Assembly: GCA_030706015.1 (NCBI GenBank)
Contig: JAUZPI010000010.1
Location: 1 to 64,000, forward strand
Reading direction: 5' to 3'
Length of the DNA stretch: 64,000 nt
From: Bacillota bacterium
GTDB taxonomy: Bacteria > Bacillota > Clostridia > Clostridiales > Clostridiaceae
Each line of letters starts with the position of its first letter. Position 1 is the first letter of the stretch. The notes beneath the pieces were generated by a model. It saw only the letters and a list, made by a program, of their open reading frames with translations. It made no database searches and had not been told where the DNA came from. A program made the translations under genes and the position numbers. Below are positions 7,215 to 16,381 of the stretch, piece by piece.

Positions 7215-8785
7215 ATGGGATTTTTAGCTGATATGAAGATTGGTACTAAGTTAAGATACGCATTTGCTCTTATATCTATTTTTTTATTACTAGTAGGCTT
7301 TGTTGGCATTTATAATACTCAAAAGCTTAATGCTAATACTGATTCATTGTACAATAATGACTTAGCTGGTGTAAAGGATATCAATAATATAAAAGCCAAT
7401 ATTTTAGAAATTAATTTAAATGTGCTGCAGCTAATGAATACACAGGATAAGGAAGTAATAAAAAAATTAGAGAACAATATTTCTTTTTTAAGTAATGATA
7501 AATTGATTTTGGAGTTTAAGAAAACCATTATAAAAGATGAAGATATGGATCAATTTAAACAACTAAAGAATCTATTAATTCTCTATAAGGAGAGGCAGCA
7601 AGATTTGATGAAAAAGATAAACAATGGTCAGCTGGACGATGCTAGAATATCCTATGCTAAATTTAATCTAAGCTGTATAAGTGTTACAGATGCTTTAGTT
7701 AGTTATGTCAAGCTTAAAACGGATTACTCCAGTGAGGCTTTTCGTGATAGTAATACACTTTAAAAATGTCTCTCTTGTTAATAGTAGCTATTACAATAGT
7801 AGGTTTAGTATTAGCTCAGATAATAGGATTATTTATTGCATCATTAATTTCAAAAAGGATTAAAGAGGTGCTAAATTTTGTTGAGATATTAGGAAATGGT
7901 GACTTAACTAAATCAATTAATATTAAGAGTAAGGATGAAATTGGAGCAATGTCTGAGGCATTAAATGCCTCCGTAGAAAAGATAAGAACTCTAGTTTCAG
8001 ATATAACATCAAGCTCAGATGATATTAGTGTATCCAGTGAAGAATTAACAGCTGCTACGCAAGAAATATATGCAAAAATGGAAAATGCTAATGAAGCAAC
8101 TAAAGAGATATTTAATGGAGTTCAAGACTTAAGATCAGTAACAGAGGAAGTAAGTGTTTCAACCTTTGAAATTCAAGATACTGCAAATGAACTTTTCCAT
8201 AGAGCAAACTATGCTCTAGAATCAGTAAAAGAAATGATACAGGCTATATCTAAAATTGCGGCGGATACAAATTTACTAGCATTGAATGCAGCTATAGAAG
8301 CAGCAAGAGCCGGTGAGTATGGCAAAGGATTTGCAGTAGTAGCAGATAAAGTAAAGAAATTAGCAGAAGAGTCCAAAGAAACAGTAACCAATATACAACA
8401 GGTAGTTGTTCAGATAGAAGATGCAATAAATGATTTATCCAAAAGCGGAAGTGAGGTGTTAGATTATATTGTAGAAAATGTTATACCAACCTATAAACTG
8501 CTTTGGAGTACTGGAGTTCAATATGATAAGGATGCAAAATTTATAGAGAATCTTGCTGAAAAAATCACTTACAGTTCAAATCAAATGAAAGAAGTAATAG
8601 GACAAGTAACTGAGGCTATTGAAAATGTATCTGCTACAGCTCATAAATCTGCTGTTGGTTCAGAAGAGATATTAGTAAGTGTCAATGAGGCTTCTTCAGC
8701 AATAAAAGAAGTTAGCAAAGCCTCTCAAACTCAAGCAGAACTTGCCATAAAACTAAATGAAATGATTTTACAATTTGTAGTATAG
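7215..8785 (+). pseudogene. Methyl-accepting chemotaxis protein split by a frameshift
   Basis: Two frames together make one ordinary chemoreceptor. The first (7215-7763) has an N-terminal membrane helix (residues ~18-38) and a helical-bundle ligand domain of the 4HB_MCP type. It stops at TAA 7761. The second (from 7766) carries the second membrane helix, a HAMP domain (LGNGDLTKSINIKSKDEIG) and the signalling hairpin with its tip ALNAAIEAARAGE. A -1 shift or one lost base in CTTTAAAAATG would restore continuity; one extra T gives Leu-Leu-Lys-Met across the join. The second frame has no ribosome-binding site. ATG 7215 is preferred over 7200 because GAGGG precedes it by 8 nt. It is either a disabled receptor or a sequencing error in the homopolymer. 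Confidence 0.8.
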
Positions 8786-8829
8786 TTTTTAGGAAAGTGT
8801 TAATTTAAGCCACAATCAAAAATAATTTA

Positions 8830-8857
8830 AAATCGGGGGATGAAATTTCATCCCCCG
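8830..8857 (-). terminator. Terminator for the GntR-family gene
   Basis: CGGGGGATGAAA is followed directly by TTTCATCCCCCG (8834-8857), a 12-bp perfect inverted repeat. On the minus strand a T-rich tail (ATTTTAAATTATTTTT) follows. Confidence 0.75.
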
Positions 8858-8863
8858 GTTGCA

Positions 8864-9574
8864 TTATATTACAATTACAGTTTCAAATAAGAAGTTGTCG
8901 TATCTATGAACAGAGATTGAATATTCAAATGCAACACCATTTTCTAAATAAGCAACTTGTTCAACAACAGCTACTGGGTCATTAACCTCTAATTTCAGCT
9001 TGCTTTGTTCCAACTCATTAGATTTTCTAACGCTAATGGCTCTATGAGAACTTTGGATTTTATATCCTAAATCGCCTTCAATATAGGAGTATATTGATTC
9101 TGTGGCATTTTTTCTTTTAAGGCCTGGAATTAGAGCTATAGGCATATACATATGTTCCATAACTGTTGGTGCACCGTCTACATATCTAACCCTCAATATA
9201 TTATATACAAAATCCTCATTTTCAAGCTGAAGCTTATTTCTTACTATTTCACTGCTAGGAACGACTTCAAAAGTAAGAACTTCACTTGATACTTTTTGAT
9301 TGCTGTATAGTGCAGTTAGACCTCTGAATTGATTTGAAATTACAAGTTTATTCATGTCGGCATTGCTAATACTTTTTACAAAGGTTCCTGAACCACGTCT
9401 TTTTACTATTAATCCTTGAGTTACTAGAATATCTAGCGCTTTTTTTACGGTCATTTTACTAGCATCATATTTTTCGCAAAGATCTTTTTCAAAGGGTAAT
9501 TGATCATTTGGTTTTAGAATTCCTTTTACAATATTATTTCTTATATCATTTGCAATTTGCATATACTTTGTCAT
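8864..9574 (-). CDS. GntR-family transcriptional regulator, HutC/YvoA type
   Basis: A 236-residue protein with a winged-helix DNA-binding domain (residues ~1-68). The GntR signature is PFEKDLCEKYDASKMTVKKA with the wing GLIVKRRGSGTFV. A UTRA ligand-binding domain follows (~90-235), containing the typical VVEQVAYLENGVAFEYS strand. HutC/YvoA members are repressors of sugar, amino-sugar or amino-acid use whose effector binds UTRA. A 17-bp element (9621-9637) lies just upstream of its own promoter region. The identical element in opposite orientation (9821-9837) lies in front of a decayed sialate O-acetylesterase gene, so a sugar-related regulon and autoregulation are likely. The regulated target is now defunct. 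Confidence 0.88.
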   Translation of the reverse strand: MTKYMQIANDIRNNIVKGILKPNDQLPFEKDLCEKYDASKMTVKKALDILVTQGLIVKRRGSGTFVKSISNADMNKLVISNQFRGLTALYSNQKVSSEVLTFEVVPSSEIVRNKLQLENEDFVYNILRVRYVDGAPTVMEHMYMPIALIPGLKRKNATESIYSYIEGDLGYKIQSSHRAISVRKSNELEQSKLKLEVNDPVAVVEQVAYLENGVAFEYSISVHRYDNFLFETVIVI

Positions 9575-9620
9575 ATTTATCTCCTCAGTATAAAAATTTA
9601 ATACACCTGTATGTATAACG

Positions 9621-9637
9621 TATATGTATATACTTAT
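9621..9637 (-). promoter_or_regulatory. Candidate GntR operator (autoregulatory copy)
   Basis: Read on the minus strand it is ATAAGTATATACATATA, with the palindromic core GTATATAC at 9626-9633. It lies 47 bp upstream of the repressor's start codon. The same 17 bases recur at 9821-9837 on the plus strand. Confidence 0.6.
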
Positions 9638-9800
9638 TCTATCACATTATGTCCTAAAGTACATGTATTATTATACAAACTTCTATAAAATATTATCATT
9701 TTGAGAGAATTGCACAATCAATTCCGTGTATTTGTTGTGTAACTTGACATTGTTTCTATTATTAGGCGGCGCATTTTAATTAAAAAGCAATTAATTTATA

Positions 9801-9856
9801 AAAGTATATATGGTGAACTGATAAGTATATACATATAAAAAGTATTGTGATATAAT
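9801..9856 (+). promoter_or_regulatory. Operator/promoter region facing the decayed esterase
   Basis: It contains AAAGTATATATGG (9801-9813), then the exact 17-mer ATAAGTATATACATATA (9821-9837). An extended -10 box TGATATAAT follows at 9848-9856. The operator copy covers the place where the -35 box would sit, consistent with repression by occlusion. Confidence 0.6.
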
Positions 9857-9868
9857 TTAAAAAGTACA

Positions 9869-10470
9869 AATGAGGGGTGGAAAGTTTCATCACCTGAAAC
9901 ATCAGCAAATTTTTCTGCTGTAGCGTATCATTTTGCTAAAAATATAAATCAAGATATAAAAATTCCAATTGGTGTAATCGGTTGCAATAAGGGAGGACCT
10001 CTGATGCTTGTTGGATTTCGGAGGAATATCTTGAGGAAGATAAAAATCTAAAAGAACAATATTTAGATACATATAATAAGGTTATAGAAGATCTTACTGA
10101 AGAAGAAGAGGATAATTTAACAAAAGAGCATTATGATACTTTAAGAGAGTATACAGAAAAAGAGCAGGAATATAAGAAAAATTATCCCGCATGGAAAGAA
10201 TCTAGATTTTTGGGAGAAAGACAAAAAGTAAATAAATGTGAAATATCATGCTATAATTCGATTTTTGAGAGAATTGCTGATAGTATCAATTTAAGTCTTA
10301 AACAGGAACTTTTAGACGGTTATAAATTGAAGTTTAATAATTTAGATGAGGATATTATTCTTACAGTTCAAGAATTTATAATGTATCCGATTATATGGAT
10401 AAATTATAAATTTCATCCTATATTTTTATTTATAGACAAAATAGACTTTTATGTGACATGCGCTATATGA
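9869..10470 (+). pseudogene. Broken sialate O-acetylesterase-like gene
   Basis: The first part reads W-K-V-SSPETSANFSAVAYHFAKNI then IPIGVIGC, the SASA-esterase pattern. A one-base loss near 10000 breaks the expected GGTSASCW motif. The next frame continues CWISEEYLEEDKNLKEQ and runs open to 10470. Missing are the N-terminal part with the catalytic Ser block, and almost all of the C-terminal half. From about 10210 on, the sequence no longer resembles the family, so the 3' end may be a fusion to other DNA. The divergent operator-promoter at 9801-9856 is intact. Family knowledge: such enzymes remove O-acetyl groups from sialic acids or other sugars. Confidence 0.65.
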
Positions 10471-10487
10471 TAAATTATGATATATAA

Positions 10488-10533
10488 ACAAGTATATATG
10501 AAATACAGATACGAACAAGTATATATATATAAT
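10488..10533 (+). promoter_or_regulatory. Paired ACAAGTATATAT boxes before the PAS kinase
   Basis: ACAAGTATATAT occurs at 10488-10499 and again at 10515-10526, 27 bp apart. A TATAAT box follows at 10528-10533. The boxes share AAGTATATA with the putative GntR operators 650 bp upstream. Confidence 0.4.
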
Positions 10534-10559
10534 CAAATGAAATAAATCATGGAGGTACT

Positions 10560-13259
10560 ATGCAAAAGAAGATTTTTCGAGATGAGTTAAATTTGGTTCC
10601 TTTTATAATTCTTAAATTGAATAGAGTGGTAGAAGTTAATAAGTGCTTTTTAGATTTAACTGGTTATAACGAAGAAGAAGTATTAGGCAGAAGTATTAAA
10701 GAAATATTTGCTAAGCTAAAAGTAACACCTAATTATGATCTATGTAATTTAGGAGTTGATAAAAATTATTTTATCTTTGTGAAAACGTTTGACTATAGGG
10801 AGGTAACTATTAAAATAACACACTTACCTAATGATGGAGGTGTAAAGGTTTTATTTTTAGAGAGGAATAATTCTAGATTTAGTGATAGCTTTAAATTCTT
10901 AAATAGCCTAATTCAGCAAGAAATAACAGCATGTGCTATCTATACTGTTCCTAATTTTGTGCTGTTGAAAGCAAATAATTTGTATATAAATTTTTTTAAT
11001 AAGCCCTTTAACTGTATAGAAAATATATTGGGTAAAGAAAAGCATACCTTTTTTCCAAATTGGAAGGGAAGTAAAGGAGAGGCAGCTTGGGAAAATATTA
11101 TTCATACAGGAAAAGCACTTCATATCAGAGAATATAAATATGAGCATAAAGAGAGGGGAACAACCTACTGGGATTGTATTATCACACCTATATACGAAGA
11201 AGGTAAGATAAAGTATCTAGTATCAAATTGCATCAATGTAACTGAAAAGGTAGTAAATAAAAAGAAAATAGAAGAGCAAAACTCAATTATTCAGCAGCAA
11301 AAGAAGCAACTAGAGACTATAATAGAAAACATATCTGATGGAATATTTATTTTGGATGAAAATAAAAAATTTAATCTGTTAAATAAAGGTGCAAGAGAAT
11401 TTTTCTATAAACCAGATGATATTGAAAGATTAGGAGATTCATTTAGTAATACGGAGTATTATGGCGTAGATGGAAGTAAAGTTCTATTAGATAATGTACC
11501 GGAAAGAAAAATTATAAACGGTAAAGATGTACAAGGATCCATAGTAACCTTGAAAAGGCCAGATGGAATTTTTCACTTTGAGATAAGTGGAAATTCTATT
11601 ACAGATGATAATGGAAAAACTGTAATGAAGATTTTTTGTACTCGTAATATTACAGAAAAAGTAAGACAAGATGAATTAATTAAGGAGCAAAAGAAGGAAC
11701 TTGAAACAATTATTGAGAATATATCAGATTACCTATTTATTTTTGACAAGAATAAGAATTTTATTCGAGTAAATAAGTGTTTGCTCAAGAAATTACAAAA
11801 CATAGAAGTAAAAAAGGTGGGAGACTTTGGTAAAGTGTTTGAATATTATGACACTAGTGGTGAAAGGTATGCTCAAGAAAATTTACCTATGTCAAGGGTT
11901 CTAAAGGGCGAAGAAGTTGAAAATGAGGTTATTATTCAAAAAGGACGTTCTGTACGATATTTTAATATAAATGCAAAGCCTGTATTAGATGATAACGGTA
12001 ATTTTAAAATGGGAATAGTTAATGCAAAGGATATAACCACAGATGTTTTACATAAAAAATCTGTTGAAAGACAAGCTCTTGTGCTGGAAAAGCTAATCTA
12101 TAATTTGGATTTGCCGCTGATTAGAATGTCATATCCTGATTTGAAAATAACAGATATAAATCAAGGGGCCTATAAAATTCTAAAAGCGTTAAAGCCCGAA
12201 ATAAAATCAATAGGATATGTTATAGGGGAAAACTATTCTTCAGTTATATCTAATTTTGATGAAAGTAAAATGCGTCATGAGATTGAAAAAATATTAAATA
12301 AGCAAGAAACATCCTACTCAAAATATAAGAAATTAATATTAAACGGAGAAGAGACATTTGTTAATATTCTATATCAGCCGTTGTTTGGCGTTAATGGTAA
12401 TATAGAAGAGATTGTAGCAGTTATAATTGATATAACCAAGGAATTAAAGGCTAAACAAAAAATAGAGACAAATCTTAGAATGCAGGAGGAACTATTCGCT
12501 AATATTTCACATGAACTTAAAACACCATTAAATATAATATATTCAATAGCTCAATTGTTTAGTGACTTCTGCAAAAATGGATCTTTAGATGAAAAGAAAA
12601 ACTCAATAATAAAATATTTAAATACCCTAATGCAAAATTGTTACAGATTATCTAAGTTAGTTAATAATATAGTTGATTTATCTAAGATAGATGCGGGTTT
12701 TTATGAGCTTAAAAAATCAAATTATAATATAGTTAGTGTGGTAGAAGATGTTGTAATGTCTTCTGTGGAATATTCAGTAAGTAAAGGACTAGAAGTAATT
12801 TTTGATACTAATATTGAGGAAAAGACAATTGCTTGTGATCCTTCACAGATTGAGAGAGTACTATTAAATTTGATATCTAATGCAATAAAATTCTCGAATG
12901 CTGGAGGGAAAATTCATGTAGACTTTTTTGATAAAGGTGACTGGGTCGAAATATCTGTAAGAGATACTGGTATTGGAATAGATAAAAGTCAAATAGATAA
13001 AATTTTTGATAGATTCAAACAAGTAGATAAGTCCTTTAGTAGAAATACGGAGGGTACAGGTATAGGACTGAGCATTGTTAAGGCTATTGTTGAATTACAC
13101 GGTGGAAAAATTACTGTTGAAAGTGAATTGGGAAAGGGCAGCAAATTTAAAGTGGTTCTTCCAGCAGATAAAACAGAGGTTTGTAACCCGACAGCAGATG
13201 AATCATATTTAGAAAATAGTTCTGAAAAAATACACATAGAATTTTCAGATATCTATTAA
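10560..13259 (+). CDS. Cytoplasmic multi-PAS sensor histidine kinase
   Basis: An 899-residue protein without membrane helices. The PAS-like modules fall near residues 8-100, 110-225, 250-370, 380-505 and 510-645; short coiled linkers (EEQNSIIQQQKKQLE, KEQKKELETIIENIS) join them. The transmitter has the H-box FANISHELKTPL with His651, the N-box NLISNAIKFSNAGG, the G1 motif DTGIGIDKSQ, the F-box IFDRFKQVD and the G2 motif GTGIGLSIVKAI. The protein ends in IHIEFSDIY. There is no response regulator nearby, so it is an orphan kinase. In clostridia some orphan kinases phosphorylate Spo0A, but that is only a possibility here. The start is fixed by GGAGGT. Its N-terminal 230 residues are paralogous to the next gene. 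Confidence 0.93.
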   Translation: MQKKIFRDELNLVPFIILKLNRVVEVNKCFLDLTGYNEEEVLGRSIKEIFAKLKVTPNYDLCNLGVDKNYFIFVKTFDYREVTIKITHLPNDGGVKVLFLERNNSRFSDSFKFLNSLIQQEITACAIYTVPNFVLLKANNLYINFFNKPFNCIENILGKEKHTFFPNWKGSKGEAAWENIIHTGKALHIREYKYEHKERGTTYWDCIITPIYEEGKIKYLVSNCINVTEKVVNKKKIEEQNSIIQQQKKQLETIIENISDGIFILDENKKFNLLNKGAREFFYKPDDIERLGDSFSNTEYYGVDGSKVLLDNVPERKIINGKDVQGSIVTLKRPDGIFHFEISGNSITDDNGKTVMKIFCTRNITEKVRQDELIKEQKKELETIIENISDYLFIFDKNKNFIRVNKCLLKKLQNIEVKKVGDFGKVFEYYDTSGERYAQENLPMSRVLKGEEVENEVIIQKGRSVRYFNINAKPVLDDNGNFKMGIVNAKDITTDVLHKKSVERQALVLEKLIYNLDLPLIRMSYPDLKITDINQGAYKILKALKPEIKSIGYVIGENYSSVISNFDESKMRHEIEKILNKQETSYSKYKKLILNGEETFVNILYQPLFGVNGNIEEIVAVIIDITKELKAKQKIETNLRMQEELFANISHELKTPLNIIYSIAQLFSDFCKNGSLDEKKNSIIKYLNTLMQNCYRLSKLVNNIVDLSKIDAGFYELKKSNYNIVSVVEDVVMSSVEYSVSKGLEVIFDTNIEEKTIACDPSQIERVLLNLISNAIKFSNAGGKIHVDFFDKGDWVEISVRDTGIGIDKSQIDKIFDRFKQVDKSFSRNTEGTGIGLSIVKAIVELHGGKITVESELGKGSKFKVVLPADKTEVCNPTADESYLENSSEKIHIEFSDIY

Positions 13260-13344
13260 TATCATAAACCAAAATGTAGTGTGATAGGAAATAATTTTAG
13301 AAACTGGGGATATGGTTAATATAAACATATGATGGGGTGTTTTT

Positions 13345-14886
13345 ATGGAGTTAATCAATGAACTTAATTTAACTCAGCTTGCTTGGTTGCTTACCTGTGA
13401 AAATAAAGTAATTAAAGTAAGCTATGATTTTACTGTTTTAACAGAATACACACAAGATGATATTGTTGAAAGAAATTTAGCAGAGGTTTTTAGTATTTTG
13501 CGAATGAGTGAAATAAGTTATAAAAATGAAACTGCCAGAGAGTGCTATTTATTTACTAAATCCTATGATGCAAGAGAAGTGGAAATACAGATATGCTGTA
13601 AAAGTTCTAGTATGAGTAACCAAAGGCTTTACATATTTAAAGAAAAAGAAAATTCTCGTCTTGAAGAAAAATTCATAAATTTAAAGCAATTTTATTCAGA
13701 TAATGTGTTTGCACTTGCTATACATAGCGTTCCCGATATGGTATTACTTAGAGCTAATCAAAAATATTTAGATTTTCTTGGAGAGCCATTCAATAAAAAA
13801 GAAAATAGCTTAGGAAGGCAGCAAAGAGATATTACAAAAAATTATGATAACCGTGATATAGAAAGATTCTGGACAAGGATTTTACATGATGGTGTAGATT
13901 ACCATCAGTATGAAGTGAAATTTAATAGCTCTTATCTTGGAGAAACTTATTGGGATATTGCTGTTGTGCCAATATATGAAGAAGGTAAATTAAAATATCT
14001 TATAGAAGCAGCAACTGATATAACTGAGCAGGTTTTATATAGAAGAACTATTCAAGCTCAGGCCGAAATGATAAAAAAACAAAATCAAGAGCTAGAGAAT
14101 GTTATGAAACAGCAGGGAGAATTCTTTTCCTTTATTGCTCATGAGTTTAGGACGCCATTAACTACAATGAATTCTACTTTGCAATTGTTAGATTTACTCT
14201 ATAGTCAGGAAATGACAGATAATATAAAAAAGTATATGAATACACTTAAGAGAAGTACTTTTCAACAGCTAAGATTGGTGAATAATCTGTTGGATATAAC
14301 AAGGGCAGAGTCAGGTTATCTAACTGTTAAGAAAAAGAATTATGATATTGTTTCAACCACGCGAGTAATAGTGAATTCTATAAAACCATATGCATTAGCA
14401 AAAAATATTAAATTAAAATTAACAGCTGCGTTTGAACATAAATTTATTGCTTTGGATGACGAGAAATATGAAAGAATATTGCTTAACCTAGTATCAAATG
14501 CCATAAAATTTACTCCAGAAAAAAAAGAAATTATAATAAAATTAACTGCAAACAATAATAAAGTATTTATATCAATTATTGATAGTGGGATTGGAATTCC
14601 AGAAGATAAACAAGCAATAATTTTCGAAAGATTTGGACAAGCAAATAGTAAGCGGAGCAGAGAAAACGAAGGTACAGGTATAGGTCTTTATCTTGTAAAG
14701 TTATTAGTTGAATCTATGGGAGGGAATATAACATTAAACAGCAAAGAAAACGAAGGCACAACATTTATTATAGAATTCCAAGATATTATGATAGATAACA
14801 TACCTGAAGAAGAGGCCGCTGAATTAACTAACAATAGACTTGTAGAAAGCTTAAATATGGAATTCTCCAATATATATTTTGAATAG
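13345..14886 (+). CDS. Cytoplasmic PAS sensor histidine kinase, paralogue of the preceding one
   Basis: A soluble kinase of 513 residues: two PAS-like modules (~5-105 and ~115-230), a coiled linker (QAEMIKKQNQELENVMKQQ) and HisKA with FSFIAHEFRTPL (His266). The HATPase domain shows NLVSNAIKFTPEKK, DSGIGIPEDKQ, IFERFGQAN and GTGIGLYLVKLL. The first 230 residues align with the preceding kinase, for example TYWDI...PIYEEGK.KYL. The C-terminal tail MEFSNIYFE echoes EFSDIY there. The three middle PAS modules of the larger kinase are missing. The pair arose by duplication and may answer to related signals. A strong terminator follows at 14893, so the two can form one unit. No partner regulator is visible. 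Confidence 0.92.
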   Translation: MELINELNLTQLAWLLTCENKVIKVSYDFTVLTEYTQDDIVERNLAEVFSILRMSEISYKNETARECYLFTKSYDAREVEIQICCKSSSMSNQRLYIFKEKENSRLEEKFINLKQFYSDNVFALAIHSVPDMVLLRANQKYLDFLGEPFNKKENSLGRQQRDITKNYDNRDIERFWTRILHDGVDYHQYEVKFNSSYLGETYWDIAVVPIYEEGKLKYLIEAATDITEQVLYRRTIQAQAEMIKKQNQELENVMKQQGEFFSFIAHEFRTPLTTMNSTLQLLDLLYSQEMTDNIKKYMNTLKRSTFQQLRLVNNLLDITRAESGYLTVKKKNYDIVSTTRVIVNSIKPYALAKNIKLKLTAAFEHKFIALDDEKYERILLNLVSNAIKFTPEKKEIIIKLTANNNKVFISIIDSGIGIPEDKQAIIFERFGQANSKRSRENEGTGIGLYLVKLLVESMGGNITLNSKENEGTTFIIEFQDIMIDNIPEEEAAELTNNRLVESLNMEFSNIYFE

Positions 14887-14892
14887 TGTTAT

Positions 14893-14927
14893 AACTGTTT
14901 GTAGTCTAGAATACAAGCAGTTTTTTT
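14893..14927 (+). terminator. Terminator after the kinase pair
   Basis: AACTGTTTGTA (14893-14903) pairs with TACAAGCAGTT (14912-14922), with one G-T wobble. Seven T follow. Confidence 0.85.
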
Positions 14928-14945
14928 ATACAGCAGTACTTACAA

Positions 14946-14974
14946 TTGACTTACATGAAATTATGTTCTAGAAT
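14946..14974 (+). promoter_or_regulatory. Promoter of the HD-GYP gene
   Basis: TTGACT (14946-14951), 17-bp spacer, TAGAAT (14969-14974). A Fur-box-like palindrome begins 5 bp further on. Confidence 0.65.
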
Positions 14975-14978
14975 GGTA

Positions 14979-14997
14979 ATTGATAAGCATTCTCAAT
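14979..14997 (+). promoter_or_regulatory. Fur-box-like operator over the transcription start
   Basis: ATTGATAAGCATTCTCAAT matches the palindromic 19-bp Fur consensus (ATTGATAATSATTATCAAT) at 17 of 19 positions. It covers the expected +1 of the promoter at 14946-14974. Confidence 0.5.
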
Positions 14998-15079
14998 AAC
15001 CGTATTGGATAATTGACAACTGTTTAGAAGTTGTTTCTAGTTGAAATTTTAAAGTGATAATATTGGGGGGATGGATAGA

Positions 15080-16294
15080 ATGGTTTTTAATTTAAATGAA
15101 TTTTTAACTGCCATATCTTTTGCACTGGATTTTGTTGAGATAGATATATTAGGTGCCAATACAAATCATGGCAAAAGAACTGCCTATATGGCACTAAAGA
15201 TTGCTGAAGAGCTTGGATTCAGTTCTGAAGAACTGCATGATATTGCTGCACTAGCAATTTTACATGACAATGGTGTTAGTGAAAAGAGTTTATTTGAGAG
15301 TTTAAATACAGAAGGATCAAGCAAAATAAGTGAATTGGAGCTAATAAAGGAACATTGCACCATTGGTGAAGAAAACATTAAAAAGTATCCGTTTTTAACT
15401 GATGTTAGAAATGTAATAAAATATCATCACGAGAGATATGATGGTTCAGGCTTCTTTAGCTTGAATAGAGATGAAATACCTGTAATGTCACAGATAATTG
15501 AAATGGCGGATGTTTTAGAAATGGACTTCGATATTCAAAATAATAGTTTAGATACTCAAAACAATATATTCAGATTTATTAAAGAACAGGAAAATAGAAT
15601 GTTTTCAACTGAGATTGCTAATGCTTTTCGCAATGCAGCCCAAAATAAGGCTTTTTGGATGGATTTAAAAAATCTTTCTATTGATAGTGCTATAAGGAAA
15701 AGTACACCTCAGTATGTTGTAGACTTGCCCTTTGAAAAAATACAGGATATAACTCAAATTTTTTCAAAGATAATCGACTCTAAATCTAAGTATACTCAAA
15801 GACATTCAAGGGATTTATCAGAAAAGGTAGCTATTATGGCTGATTTTTACGGAATAAAGGATGATGAAAGGTTGAAGCTTATTATTGCAGCTAATTTACA
15901 TGATATAGGTAAACTGGCAGTACCTAATGCAATTTTAGACAGGCCAAATAAGCTTACAAAGTACGAATTTGAGGTAATTAAAGAGCATACTTACTATACA
16001 AGAATGGCATTACAAGAAATAAAGGGCTTCGAAGAGATTACTGAATGGGCATCTAATCATCACGAAAAACTAAATGGTTTGGGGTATCCATATGGAAAAA
16101 ATACTAAAGATCTTGATTTTAACTCAAGACTTGTAGCATGTCTTGATATCTATGAGGCATTGACTGAAGAAAGACCTTATAGAGAATCACTTAAGCATGG
16201 AGAAGCTATGAATATTCTAAATGGTATGAAATATGATGGTTTAATTGACAGCAAGATTACCGATGATATAGGACATGTCTTTAAGTCAATATAA
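15080..16294 (+). CDS. Tandem HD-GYP-like protein (probable cyclic-di-GMP phosphodiesterase)
   Basis: About 404 residues with two HD-type halves. The N-terminal half has AILHDNG and YHHERYDGSGFF, a variant in which HDIGK is changed and GYP reads GFF. The C-terminal half has the full HD-GYP set: LHDIGKLAVP, KEHTYYT, NHHEKLNGLGYP and DIYEALTEERPYR. Family knowledge: HD-GYP proteins hydrolyse c-di-GMP or related dinucleotides with a bi-metal centre. The second half looks catalytically competent; the first may be regulatory. ATG 15071 directly abuts the GGGGGG tract, too close for an SD, so ATG 15080 is preferred. The promoter overlaps a Fur-like box, suggesting iron control. Confidence 0.88.
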   Translation: MVFNLNEFLTAISFALDFVEIDILGANTNHGKRTAYMALKIAEELGFSSEELHDIAALAILHDNGVSEKSLFESLNTEGSSKISELELIKEHCTIGEENIKKYPFLTDVRNVIKYHHERYDGSGFFSLNRDEIPVMSQIIEMADVLEMDFDIQNNSLDTQNNIFRFIKEQENRMFSTEIANAFRNAAQNKAFWMDLKNLSIDSAIRKSTPQYVVDLPFEKIQDITQIFSKIIDSKSKYTQRHSRDLSEKVAIMADFYGIKDDERLKLIIAANLHDIGKLAVPNAILDRPNKLTKYEFEVIKEHTYYTRMALQEIKGFEEITEWASNHHEKLNGLGYPYGKNTKDLDFNSRLVACLDIYEALTEERPYRESLKHGEAMNILNGMKYDGLIDSKITDDIGHVFKSI

Positions 16295-16381
16295 AGTTAA
16301 ATGATAATTGGAGACGACAATTGTTATTATTATGGTGATGTGATAGAATATTACAAATAACAATGATTAAAGGAGTATTCC

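Noticed and set aside
7755..7770. RF2-like programmed frameshift at CTT TAA in the chemoreceptor
   Set aside because: The downstream frame requires a -1 shift, whereas the RF2-type CUU-stop site gives +1. There is also no upstream Shine-Dalgarno or downstream pseudoknot.
9869..10470. Independent gene at 10210-10470
   Set aside because: Its frame is continuous with the esterase relic from 10009, it starts with TTG without a ribosome-binding site, and its composition drifts after 10210. Treated as part of the pseudogene.
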